A stretch of 64,000 nt of DNA. It comes from an uncultured Chloroflexota bacterium. Its GTDB lineage: Bacteria; Chloroflexota; Anaerolineae; Anaerolineales; Anaerolineaceae. A program made the position numbers and the translations under genes. A model generated the notes under the pieces. The model ran no database searches. It had not been told where the DNA came from and saw nothing but the letters and a program-made list of their open reading frames with translations. Shown here in pieces: positions 10,157 through 18,053 of this stretch (its first letter is position 1; every line of letters begins with the position of its first letter). The stretch lies in the NCBI GenBank assembly GCA_902774215.1, contig CACYHU010000014.1, positions 1 through 64,000 of the forward strand. The letters are read 5' to 3'.

Positions 10157-11083
10157 CTAACGGAAGGACGGAAAACATTGTGCCAGCGCGACTGTGGCAG
10201 GCAGGCTGACGGAAAAGAGGATCGTGGAAAGCAGAACGGATCTGGCGCACAGTTCCGGCTTCGTATCTGTCTGAATGGAATAGATCGTCGTGAGCGTGGC
10301 ACAGGGGCAGGCAATGTAGACCAGGCAGCAGAGCTTCGCCATCGGGTCAAGCGGGAAAAGGGTAAGCAGGAGGATCGTAATGACCGGGATCAGGAAGTTC
10401 CGGATAAGCACGACCGGATATATCTGTTTCTCCCGGAAGATCGCCGCCAGGTCATTTTCCGAAAGCATCACGCCGATAATGATGAGGGAGAGCGGTGTGA
10501 TCATGCTCCCGATGCTGCTGATCACTGTCTGCAGCGGGGCAGGCCAGTGAAGACCTGTTCCCAGCATCACAAGCAGCGCGGCCGTGGCAATTGTCGGAGG
10601 GGTCAGGATCGACTTCAGGGTGAACCTGCCACCCGTAAAGAGGGGAAGCTGGACTGTAAAGAACAACACATTAAAAGCGATAAGCGCCGCGCAATTATAC
10701 AGTACAGCGATCTGGCCGAAAAGCGCCATGCAAAGCGGAAGCCCCAGAAAGGTGCAGTTCGGGAAGGTTATCAGGCCGGTGAGCGCGGTACGGAGTTTTT
10801 CGTCCTTGTGCGTTAATTTGAAATACAGCAGGCTGATCCCCATCGTCCCGCCGAGCACGAGAAAGTCCAGTACCAGGGCGATGCCCAGGTTCATGAATTC
10901 CGCAGGTCCCACGGACATGCCTGCCGCGGATAAAACCGTGAACGGCAGAAGCAGGGATGAGCATAGTTTTGACAGAAACATCCTCTGTTCTGAATTAATG
11001 ATCCCAAGCTTCCCCGAAGCAAAACCGACGGTCACATAACAAAAGATGATCAGTATCTGCTGCAGTATCTGCGTCATCGACAT
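10157..11083 (-). CDS. Auxin efflux carrier (AEC) family transporter
   Basis: A 308-residue integral membrane protein with about ten predicted helices, matching the AEC/bile-arsenite-riboflavin superfamily in length and pattern (FASGKLGIINSEQRMFLSKL near the N-terminus, VLSAAGMSVG, a Pro-rich helix IYPVVLIRNFLIPVITI). Bacterial homologues export or exchange carboxylates such as malate; the substrate here is unknown. AAGGA lies 7 nt before the ATG. The gene stands alone on the minus strand, with no pathway context. Confidence 0.85.
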   Translation of the reverse strand: MSMTQILQQILIIFCYVTVGFASGKLGIINSEQRMFLSKLCSSLLLPFTVLSAAGMSVGPAEFMNLGIALVLDFLVLGGTMGISLLYFKLTHKDEKLRTALTGLITFPNCTFLGLPLCMALFGQIAVLYNCAALIAFNVLFFTVQLPLFTGGRFTLKSILTPPTIATAALLVMLGTGLHWPAPLQTVISSIGSMITPLSLIIIGVMLSENDLAAIFREKQIYPVVLIRNFLIPVITILLLTLFPLDPMAKLCCLVYIACPCATLTTIYSIQTDTKPELCARSVLLSTILFSVSLPATVALAQCFPSFR

Positions 11084-11419
11084 GGCAATATCCTTCCAAA
11101 TTTACTGTCTGAGTTCAAAAATATTCTGTAAGTACCTTATATTATTATATATATTTGTATTCGTTCAGGACCTGGTGACACAGCACGGATGACATGCCCT
11201 CCGGCGTTTATGCTGCTGCGCAGCAGGCGCGGAGCGGGAGTCAGCCGGCGTCGGAAGAATCTTCCCGCGCCTCCGACACCTCCGGTTTCGACAAATGTTC
11301 TTCCGCGTGATGTTATTCAGCGGTTTATAAGAGGTTCATCATCGCATTCACATTTGCGGGTCGAACCGGGAATTCGGGGCATACGGAGGTCTTCATGTGT
11401 CAGATTTTCGTTTTCCTGA
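11084..11419. other. Intergenic region, nothing recognised
   Basis: A short AT-rich stretch (11135-11165) is followed by GC-rich sequence containing the 14-bp palindrome CTGCTGCGCAGCAG near 11209. A 76-codon frame here lacks a ribosome binding site and recognisable content, so I leave it unannotated. Confidence 0.3.
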
Positions 11420-11538
11420 GGAAGCGCTGATTTACTCGGTTTGAGTCGAAGTTACCTGTTTTCGTTGACTCATTTTGAGTCAACAGAACAGGCTGCACCG
11501 ACTCATTTTATACGAGACAGTCAATAATCAGCGTTTCC
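11420..11538. repeat. MITE-like element, copy 1 (119 bp)
   Basis: Ends form an inverted repeat: GGAAGCGCTGATT at the left and AATCAGCGTTTCC at the right (one mismatch). The interior shares the run from ACAGAACAGGCTGCA to the right end with copy 2 at 50740-50824, and has about 34 bp extra, bounded by GAGTC motifs. No coding capacity. Confidence 0.75.
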
Positions 11539-11546
11539 CTAAGTAA

Positions 11547-11581
11547 AGAGGGTGCCTCAGAATAAAATGAGACACCCTCTG
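11547..11581. terminator. Hairpin terminator after the SDR gene
   Basis: Arms AGAGGGTGCCTCA and TGAGACACCCTCT around an AT-rich loop. It lies about 80 bp past the SDR stop on the minus strand, with a moderate T run (TTTACTT). Confidence 0.6.
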
Positions 11582-11662
11582 TTTATTATGAATATTCGGG
11601 AATGCTTCGGTCAGCCGGATCGCTGACCGTTCATCCCTGTGGTGAAAAATGCAGGATCGGGA

Positions 11663-12448
11663 TCAGACACAGGTGTATCCGCCGTCGACGGCAATCGCCT
11701 GGCCGGTCACATAGCTGGATTCTTCAGCGCCAAGGAAGATCGCGGCAGAATTCAGTTCACCGGGCTGGCCATAGCGCTTCATCGGTACGGACTGGTTGGC
11801 GAATGCCTGGAAGTATTCGGAATCCAGTGTCTGGGTCGTCAGTTCGGTGTAGAAGTAACCCGGGCAGATGGTGTTCACGGTGATGTTGGAGGTAGCCAGT
11901 TCAGCCGCGGCGCCTCTTGAGAAGTTGACAACGGCACCCTTGGTGGTGTGGTAGGCAATTGTCGGGATGGCGGTGTTGCCGACCAGACCGTAAATGGAAG
12001 CGATGTTGATGACACGGCCGTAGGTCTGTTTGCCTTCTGCCATGGCTTCCTTCATGAAGTTGACGAAAGCCTGGGTGACAGCGAAGACAGAGGTCAGGTC
12101 AAGGTTCAGGGTGAAATCCCAGTCTTCCCGCTTGTAATCAACCAACGGTGTGCCTGTTCCCTTTTCACCGCCGGCATCGTTGACGATCACTTCACAATGA
12201 CCGAAGTGATCTTTGACAGCCTGGACCGCATTGGCAATCGATTCCGCGCTTGTGACGTCGCAGGCGATCGGAAGCACATCAACGCCGTACTTTTCAGCCC
12301 ATTCTTTTGCACTGGCTTCAAGTCTTTCAACTCTTCTTGCCAGCAATACCAGATTTGCATGCTGTTCAGCATAGCCTTCCGCCATCTGCTTCCCCAAACC
12401 GCTGGAAGCACCGGTGATGGCTACGACTTTACCTGTATAATCAAACAT
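11663..12448 (-). CDS. Short-chain dehydrogenase/reductase, FabG/gluconate-dehydrogenase-like
   Basis: A 261-residue classical SDR catalysing NAD(P)-dependent oxidation of an alcohol or reduction of a ketone. It shows the cofactor motif TGASSGLG (~11-18), NDAGG in place of NNAG, the catalytic Ser in INIASIYG, the Tyr-Lys pair in YHTTK, and the C-terminal signature SSYVTGQAIAVDGGYT. The sequence most resembles sugar/polyol or gluconate 5-dehydrogenases, but SDR specificity cannot be read off. AGGAGG lies 7 nt before the ATG. Isolated gene; no partner enzyme adjoins. Confidence 0.88.
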   Translation of the reverse strand: MFDYTGKVVAITGASSGLGKQMAEGYAEQHANLVLLARRVERLEASAKEWAEKYGVDVLPIACDVTSAESIANAVQAVKDHFGHCEVIVNDAGGEKGTGTPLVDYKREDWDFTLNLDLTSVFAVTQAFVNFMKEAMAEGKQTYGRVINIASIYGLVGNTAIPTIAYHTTKGAVVNFSRGAAAELATSNITVNTICPGYFYTELTTQTLDSEYFQAFANQSVPMKRYGQPGELNSAAIFLGAEESSYVTGQAIAVDGGYTCV

Positions 12449-12560
12449 TCCTTTTCCTCCTGTTCAGAAAGAATTTTAAAATTGTTATGACTAATTATAG
12501 TTTCCGACAGGGAAAATGTCAATAAAATGGGCAGCGAAATTGCCGGATAACAGCACAGAT

Positions 12561-12628
12561 CGTCATTATAATTTTGAAAAGCAATCGGGAGGAAGTGCTT
12601 CGCAGGGACGCGGAATAAACGTCATCTG
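12561..12628 (+). repeat. Dispersed repeat family B, copy 1
   Basis: About 68 bp nearly identical to the reverse complement of 55477-55545; both contain ATTATAATTTTGAAAAG and GTGCTTCGCAGGGACGCGG. Shorter relatives appear near 8892 and 53812. Confidence 0.8.
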
Positions 12629-12694
12629 CCCGACCGGGCGTGAGCCAATTCGGAATGCGAAATTCGGAACCGTCACTGACCCGCGAGGGTCTGC

Positions 12695-12739
12695 GGGACG
12701 TATGCAGGCTGTCCCGTCAGGGACAGTTGTGTACGTCCC
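12695..12739. repeat. Imperfect inverted repeat sharing an arm with 8808-8825
   Basis: Left arm GGGACGTATGCAGGCTGTCCC is abbreviated here as GGGACGTATG...CTGTCCC; the right arm is GGGACAG...TACGTCCC, and the loop is GTCA. The right arm matches 8808-8825 in reverse complement over 18 bp. Confidence 0.6.
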
Positions 12740-12860
12740 GGCAATAAGAAAGCCTGTGCCACCCGGCATCGACCCTGCAGCCGACAACCGGGAACTGGCA
12801 GCCGGGAACCGACAGCCGGCTGCCGGCAAATGTCAGCCGCGGGCAGAATGTTTTCATTCT

Positions 12861-13103
12861 TCATATTTTCCGCTTCATTCTGAAGCATTTTTCCTTCTTT
12901 GCCTCCGCGATCCATCCGGTGAGGGAGGCGCAGGTCAGGTTCATGCCCAAAATGGGTTCGGCCTCTTCCGAGGCGAAAGGATCCACCATATCGGAGGAAA
13001 GCGGCATATCTGACAGGATATCCCGATCCGGCGGATTAACACAGCCGGAATACAGATCCTGCAGTGCATCTGTTTTCATGAAATCGATTCCCGATTTGTT
13101 CAT
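12861..13103 (-). CDS. Small hypothetical protein (80 aa)
   Basis: I do not recognise the family. It starts MNKSGIDFMKTDALQDLYSG, is acidic in the first 50 residues and ends in a basic tail (KKEKCFRMKRKI). The case for translation is an AAGGAGG site 11 nt before the ATG, unusually strong for this otherwise non-coding spacer. It has no membrane segment or signal. The distal end runs into repeat-rich DNA, so it may be a truncated remnant. Confidence 0.4.
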   Translation of the reverse strand: MNKSGIDFMKTDALQDLYSGCVNPPDRDILSDMPLSSDMVDPFASEEAEPILGMNLTCASLTGWIAEAKKEKCFRMKRKI

Positions 13104-13171
13104 TTCAGCTGCCGCCTCCTTCTTTCGTTTTCAGCTGTTTTCAGTCTGCAGCATTTTTTTTCACAAAAGAA

Positions 13172-13191
13172 AACCGCCAATATTGGCGGTT
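13172..13191 (-). repeat. Palindrome CCGCCAATATTGGCGG, copy 1
   Basis: A 20-bp perfect palindrome followed on the minus strand by TTTTCTTTT, so it can act as a terminator in that direction. The same palindrome with the same flanks (ATTTGTCA before, TTTTCTTTT after) occurs at 55651-55666. Confidence 0.7.
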
Positions 13192-13476
13192 GACAAATGC
13201 CCGGTTTTGTGGCAGCGGCGGAGCTCCTGTGCTGAAGCGAAGCATGAGATCGGTTTGATTCGCTCTGCGATGATGGAAAGTTTTACTTATCCGGATTTTC
13301 CTTATCATTTTCAGATGAAAAGCATATTATGCTGCATCCTTTTGAAAATGTCAGCGGGCGTACCGGTTAAATAACAGCTCATTCATAATTATCAAAAATG
13401 TCGTCCGGCAGGCGACCACAGAGCGTTTATTTTTCCTATACTATAAATATCAATAAAAAACGGGAGGAAAAACGCG
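13192..13476. other. Intergenic region upstream of the vWA gene
   Basis: No gene is visible. The 151-codon plus-strand frame running through it has no ribosome binding site and unlikely composition. The promoter of the vWA gene should lie in the AT-rich part at 13380-13460; no clear -35/-10 pair was found. Confidence 0.3.
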
Positions 13477-14136
13477 ATGAAAAAGAATTTGACCGAACTT
13501 GTTATGATCTTGGACCGGAGCGGTTCCATGAGCGGGCTGGAGAACGATACGATCGGCGGATATAACGGGATGCTGAAAAAGCAGCGGGAAACGGAATGGG
13601 AAGTCCTAGTATCCACCGTCCTGTTTGATCACAACATCGAGGTGCTTCACGATCGTGTCCCGCTGGATAAGGTGTCGGAAATAACAGAAAAGGATTATTA
13701 TGTCCGCGGCTGCACGGCGTTGCTTGATGCCGTTGGCGGTGCGATCCATCACATTGGGAATGTCCACAAGTATGCCCGGGAAGCGGACCGTCCGGAGAAG
13801 ACGATCTTCGTGATCACGACAGACGGTATGGAAAATGCCAGCCATCAGTATTCTTATGATCGTGTGAAACAGATGGTTGAACGCCAGAAGGAAAAATACG
13901 GCTGGGAATTCCTGTTCCTGGGCGCCAATATTGACGCGATCAAAACAGCCGGCCTTTTCGGGATCTCCGAAGATCGGGCTACGAATTACCTCAGTGACCA
14001 CGAGGGGACCAAGCTGAATTACGAAGTCCTCGCGGATGCCGTCAGCGATATGCGCTGCTGTGCCGCTCCGATCAGCGCAGATTGGAAGAAGCGCATCGAA
14101 GAGGATTATGAAAAACGTGGGAAGAAGGGTAATTAA
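13477..14136 (+). CDS. von Willebrand factor A domain protein
   Basis: A 219-residue single vWA domain. It has the MIDAS metal site DRSGSMS (residues ~12-18), the conserved Thr in VRGCTALLDAVG (~82-93) and the Asp in ITTDGMEN (~113). No signal peptide or transmembrane helix is visible, so it is cytoplasmic. Stand-alone vWA proteins of this size often accompany metal-insertion, stress (Ter) or AAA+ systems. No such partner adjoins; the next gene is the unrelated DUF2075 protein 358 bp on. GGGAGG lies about 10 nt before the ATG. Confidence 0.85.
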   Translation: MKKNLTELVMILDRSGSMSGLENDTIGGYNGMLKKQRETEWEVLVSTVLFDHNIEVLHDRVPLDKVSEITEKDYYVRGCTALLDAVGGAIHHIGNVHKYAREADRPEKTIFVITTDGMENASHQYSYDRVKQMVERQKEKYGWEFLFLGANIDAIKTAGLFGISEDRATNYLSDHEGTKLNYEVLADAVSDMRCCAAPISADWKKRIEEDYEKRGKKGN

Positions 14137-14494
14137 ACGTAATCGTCAAACAGCAGACGGATTGAAAAAGGTGTAGAGAAGGACCATACTCAAGAGTGAT
14201 CTCGAGACTTCCACGAGGATTTCATGGAAGTCTCCTTTACACTGAAATTCGTCTTACAGGATATATTATTATTTAAAAAATATACTCTTAAACCAGATAA
14301 AGCTGGTTTTTACTTTGTTGATTATTTGGTGGACTTTATTACTGATATAATGTATTTATGTACATAATTTCACTGAAACACTGCTTTAGGATTTTGAAAT
14401 CGATAAAGAGGTAAGAACATAAATCCTTAGAAGCTGGTGATATTTTCGAGGTATCCTGTAAAGGACCTGATTCTGAAAAGAGTAAGTTTTACCA
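14137..14494. other. Intergenic region between vWA and DUF2075 genes
   Basis: Holds a perfect 10-bp-arm hairpin at 14204-14234 (GAGACTTCCA / TGGAAGTCTC) without a T run, a likely terminator at 14290-14311, then AT-rich DNA that must carry the DUF2075 promoter. Composition changes here from about half GC to AT-rich. Confidence 0.45.
14290..14311 (+). terminator. Intrinsic terminator
   Basis: AAACCAG, six-nt loop, CTGGTTT followed by T residues on the plus strand; it would end transcription from the vWA gene. Confidence 0.5.
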
Positions 14495-16627
14495 ATGAAT
14501 AATCGATGTTTGTATAACAGCAGTTTTGCGGGGTTTCTTAGTGAAACGGATGCCGCTGTCCTTGGAAAGCTTTGCAGCAGGTATCATGGAAATGCTCAGA
14601 CGACTACGATTGAAGCGTGGAAGGGTGAGATTTCCATAATGAGGAATACATTATCCCGCTTTGAGAACAAGACCGGAGAGATCATATTCGAATATGATAT
14701 TCCACGCTTGAGCAAGCGGATCGACGTCGTATTGCTGTACAAAGGCATCATCTTCTGTATTGAATTCAAGGTTGGCGAGAGCCATATACTGGAAATGGAT
14801 ATCGATCAGGTTCTGGACTATGCACTGGATCTGAATTATTTTCACAAATTCAGTCAGAACAGAGTAATCGTTCCTATTCTTGTTGCGACAAATTACGGAA
14901 GCAGATCTACAGAAGTTCAAAATTCTATATATGCAGATACAGTTATCAATCCGTTAGTCACAGGAAAACAAGGTATTTATCAATTGCTCGCAGATGTACT
15001 GATGAAATTTCCCGATGAACAGCCTATCGATAGAAATTGGATCATCAGTCCTTATGCCCCGACTCCAACAATAATTGAAGCTGCAAGATCATTATATGAA
15101 AATCATTCCGTAGAAGATATTACGAGACATGAGGCAGACAAGGTTTATACAGATCGAACAATTGCATATATTCTTGATGTGATAAAGAAAAGCAAAGTAC
15201 AGCGTAAAAAAAGTATCTGTTTTGTAACGGGTGTGCCGGGGGCCGGGAAAACATTGGTTGGTCTCGATGTGGCTATAAAACAGACTTATCAGGGACAAAG
15301 TGAACCGGTGAAGGATGAAGGTGCTGTTTATCTTTCCGGGAACGGTCCTCTTGTTGCGGTTTTAACGGAAGCGCTTGCACGGGATAATTATCAGAAGTGC
15401 AAGGAGAGAAATATCAAGAAGAAAAAAACCGATTCAAAACGAGAGGTTGAAAAATCGATTCAGATGATTCACAGATATCGTGATAATATGCTGAAGAAGA
15501 TAAAAAACCCTGTTGAAAACGGAGTTCTTGAAATTGATCCGAAAAAAGCAGTAGAAATGGCAGATTCGGGATACGGTGAAGTGGAACATGTAGCCATTTT
15601 TGATGAGGCACAACGATCCTGGACTCACAGAAAACTTGCAGAATATCTGAAAAGGGGCGGTACATATGGCAATAAGCTGAAAGTACCAAACTTTCCCGTT
15701 TCTGAAGCGGCATTTTTGATCTGGTCACTTGATCAGCGGAGAGACTGGGCGACTATTGTTTGTCTTGTCGGTGGCGGACAGGAGATCAATACCGGAGAAG
15801 CGGGTATAACGGAATGGATTAAAGCATTGAATGAACAATTTCCGCATTGGGATGTTTATATCTCACCAAATTTAACTGATTCGGAATATGCCGAAGGCAG
15901 AGTGAATGAACTTTTACGGAACAATCGCCATGTAATTTATTCAAAAGATCTTCATTTAAGCGTTTCCTTACGATCCTACAGGGCAGAGAAATTGTCTGCT
16001 TTCGTTCATGCTTTACTGAGCTTCGATAAAAATGCAAGAAATCTATATGCTGAGATAAAAGACAAATATCCGATCGTTTTGACCAGAGATATGGACAAGG
16101 CGAGAAAATGGATTCGAGAAAAAGCTCGAGGAACTGAGCGAACCGGGGTTTTGGTGACGAAAGAATCCGCAAGATATAAGCCTTTAGCAGTACATATATT
16201 GCCATCAGATGAGGAGAATGCTATTCACTGGTTCTTGGAGGACAAAACTGATACCAGATCTTCGAATTATCTGGAAGATGCCGCGACTGAAATTCAGGTT
16301 CAGGGTTTAGAGCTTGATTATACCTGTTTGCTGTGGGATGCTGATATGAGATATGAAAACGGGGATTGGCATTTTTATCGATTTAATGGACAGACAAGGT
16401 GGGTCGAACAAATTGCAAACAGTGAGAGTAAGCAGGACTTGATCAAATATATGCTGAATGCTTATCGGGTTTTACTCACCCGTGCCAGAGCTGGTATGGT
16501 GATTTGCGTTCCTACAGGAAACCCGAATAAAACAGCCAACGGATTTTGGGAAGATTCCACTCGTTTACCGGAGTATTATGACGGAACTTATCAATATTTA
16601 AGAAATATGGGAATCGAAGAAATTTGA
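14495..16627 (+). CDS. DUF2075 family nuclease-helicase (PD-(D/E)XK plus P-loop)
   Basis: A 710-residue DUF2075/Schlafen-type P-loop protein. The N-terminal ~190 residues look like a PD-(D/E)XK nuclease: RIDVVLLYKG (Asp 77) followed by CIEFKVG (Glu 90, Lys 92). Walker A GVPGAGKT is at ~246-253 and Walker B AIFDEAQRSW at ~367-376. C-terminal motifs of superfamily 1 helicases follow, including IQVQGLELDYTCLLWDAD and AYRVLLTRARAGMVICVP. The gene is AT-rich compared with its neighbours, stands alone and has a weak ribosome binding site, consistent with horizontal acquisition. Proteins of this build are often found among anti-phage islands; a defence role here is inference. Confidence 0.85.
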   Translation: MNNRCLYNSSFAGFLSETDAAVLGKLCSRYHGNAQTTTIEAWKGEISIMRNTLSRFENKTGEIIFEYDIPRLSKRIDVVLLYKGIIFCIEFKVGESHILEMDIDQVLDYALDLNYFHKFSQNRVIVPILVATNYGSRSTEVQNSIYADTVINPLVTGKQGIYQLLADVLMKFPDEQPIDRNWIISPYAPTPTIIEAARSLYENHSVEDITRHEADKVYTDRTIAYILDVIKKSKVQRKKSICFVTGVPGAGKTLVGLDVAIKQTYQGQSEPVKDEGAVYLSGNGPLVAVLTEALARDNYQKCKERNIKKKKTDSKREVEKSIQMIHRYRDNMLKKIKNPVENGVLEIDPKKAVEMADSGYGEVEHVAIFDEAQRSWTHRKLAEYLKRGGTYGNKLKVPNFPVSEAAFLIWSLDQRRDWATIVCLVGGGQEINTGEAGITEWIKALNEQFPHWDVYISPNLTDSEYAEGRVNELLRNNRHVIYSKDLHLSVSLRSYRAEKLSAFVHALLSFDKNARNLYAEIKDKYPIVLTRDMDKARKWIREKARGTERTGVLVTKESARYKPLAVHILPSDEENAIHWFLEDKTDTRSSNYLEDAATEIQVQGLELDYTCLLWDADMRYENGDWHFYRFNGQTRWVEQIANSESKQDLIKYMLNAYRVLLTRARAGMVICVPTGNPNKTANGFWEDSTRLPEYYDGTYQYLRNMGIEEI

Positions 16628-16888
16628 AAAATTATTATTGTCACAATAATACAATATCTCAAAATTTTTGGGATATTTATTCGGTGATATCCTTTAATGA
16701 CTATTTGAGAAATCTCGATGATGTCATGGCTTCACCCCCGCGTAGGCGACGCATTACGCTTGCACGGGGTGCTTTTGATCGTCACGTGCACTTTTCGGCA
16801 CGCGGAACCGTCTACCGGGGGACATGGCGCGGGAGCATCGGAGCGTTACCCGACCATGATGGCGCATAAATGAGAAATCCGGCTGATC
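16628..16888. other. Intergenic region after DUF2075
   Basis: AT-rich for the first ~100 bp, then abruptly GC-rich (from ~16735), marking a composition boundary. An 81-codon frame starting at a TTG that overlaps the DUF2075 stop crosses this boundary and is probably not a gene. Confidence 0.4.
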
Positions 16889-18043
16889 CTATATCAGCCG
16901 GACGAAATCACGCATGTCCTGACCCAGCAGGGGACGGCACCAGCGCAGAAACGCATCATTCACGTCAAGTCCGTTTTCGGCAATGAATTCTTTCGGGAAG
17001 AGGCGCTCGTGCAGCACCAGCTCCTCAACCGGGATCAGGATCTCTTCGCACCGGTAGGGATCATCTGAAATGCGTCTCAGGCCGGCCATGAAGCCGCTTT
17101 TCCCGGAGAGTACGGTGCGGGCAGCCAAAGCGCCCATCTGTACCGCCTCATCCCGGTCCACGGCGGAAGTCAATTCCGCACAGCTGCGGCCAAGGATGCC
17201 CGGGGTCTCAAACCTTGCCTTGATCCCGAGTTTTTCGATCACCAGTCTGCTGAGATACTGGGAGACCGCGCCGAAATAGACAGCCCTGCCCGATTGAAAC
17301 ACGGGCGGAGCGACCGGTGTGCCATCGGCATAGCGGATCCCTTCGCTGACCGCGATCATAACGCCGTGTCCCTGCTCCCATACCCGTCTGACTTCCCTGA
17401 GGAACTTCTCCTCTTCAAAGGGCACTTCCGGGATCAGGACAATATGCGGGGCATCGCCTGACTGCTTCCGCGCAAGGGCCGAGGCTGCCGTGATCCAGCC
17501 GGAGTTCCGTCCCATATATTCCACAATACACACATGGATCGGTAGGGAACGGACATCCATCGCGATTTCTTCCATGGACCGGGCGGCAAACAGAGCCGCG
17601 CTGCCGTATCCCGGGGCATGGTCCGTGAGATCCAGATCGTTGTCAATGGTTTTCGGAATACCGCCAACGATCAGGTCCTGATCCGTACAGACACTGCTCA
17701 GCTTTCTGCAGGTATCCATCGAACCGTTCCCGCCGGTGAAAAGCACATAAGCGATGCCGTTCCTTTTCAGCACTGCGGCCATTTTTTCATAGTCCCGGTC
17801 TTCCAGAGGCGTGCGGGAGGTCCCGATGGCGGAAGCCGGAGAAAAACGCAGTTTTTCCATCACCTCATCACTGAGTGCGCCAAGATCCGTGAATTGTTCG
17901 TTCAGAATTCCGGCAGTTCCGTGCACCGCCCCCAGAATGCCGTCCGTTTTTCCGCTGCGTTTTGCTTCTTTGACAGCTCCGTAAAGGGAGGCGTTGATGA
18001 CGGCTGTCGGGGCGCCTCCGTGGACGATCAGCATTTTCGGCAT
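16889..18043 (-). CDS. 6-phosphofructokinase family enzyme (paralogue 1)
   Basis: A 384-residue PfkA-superfamily enzyme that would phosphorylate C1 of fructose 6-phosphate or an analogue. Motifs: the substrate loop GGAPTAVIN replaces the usual GGDAPGMN; FTGGNGSMDT; catalytic PKTIDND; EYMGRNSGW for sugar-phosphate binding. Gly follows GGN (as in ATP enzymes), but Lys sits before TIDND (as in PPi enzymes), so the phosphoryl donor is uncertain. The metal-binding Asp of GGDG is Asn. It is the last gene of the LacI-controlled aldolase-isomerase-PFK operon, 10 bp after the isomerase stop, with AAGGA 7 nt before the ATG. A second copy (26454-27614) shares all these features. Confidence 0.9.
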   Translation of the reverse strand: MPKMLIVHGGAPTAVINASLYGAVKEAKRSGKTDGILGAVHGTAGILNEQFTDLGALSDEVMEKLRFSPASAIGTSRTPLEDRDYEKMAAVLKRNGIAYVLFTGGNGSMDTCRKLSSVCTDQDLIVGGIPKTIDNDLDLTDHAPGYGSAALFAARSMEEIAMDVRSLPIHVCIVEYMGRNSGWITAASALARKQSGDAPHIVLIPEVPFEEEKFLREVRRVWEQGHGVMIAVSEGIRYADGTPVAPPVFQSGRAVYFGAVSQYLSRLVIEKLGIKARFETPGILGRSCAELTSAVDRDEAVQMGALAARTVLSGKSGFMAGLRRISDDPYRCEEILIPVEELVLHERLFPKEFIAENGLDVNDAFLRWCRPLLGQDMRDFVRLI

Positions 18044-18053
18044 GGCAGGATCC

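Larger units (their letters stand above)
12449..12860. other. Repeat-rich intergenic region
   Basis: Contains the dispersed repeat at 12561-12628, an imperfect 20-bp-arm hairpin at 12695-12739 (GGGACGTATGC / GTGTACGTCCC, loop GTCA), and a run of CAGCCGG-like short repeats at 12777-12842. Frames crossing it on both strands change register within the repeats, and I consider none coding. Confidence 0.5.

Noticed and set aside
11189..11419. 76-codon frame upstream of the first MITE-like copy
   Set aside because: Arg/Pro/Ser-rich with no ribosome binding site; the only structure is a short palindrome.
12516..13013. 165-codon plus-strand frame in the repeat-rich gap
   Set aside because: Runs through dispersed repeats and hairpins; no ribosome binding site or homologous features.
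16624..16869. 81-codon frame starting at TTG overlapping the DUF2075 stop
   Set aside because: Crosses a sharp composition boundary, has no ribosome binding site, and its second half is Arg-rich non-gene-like sequence.
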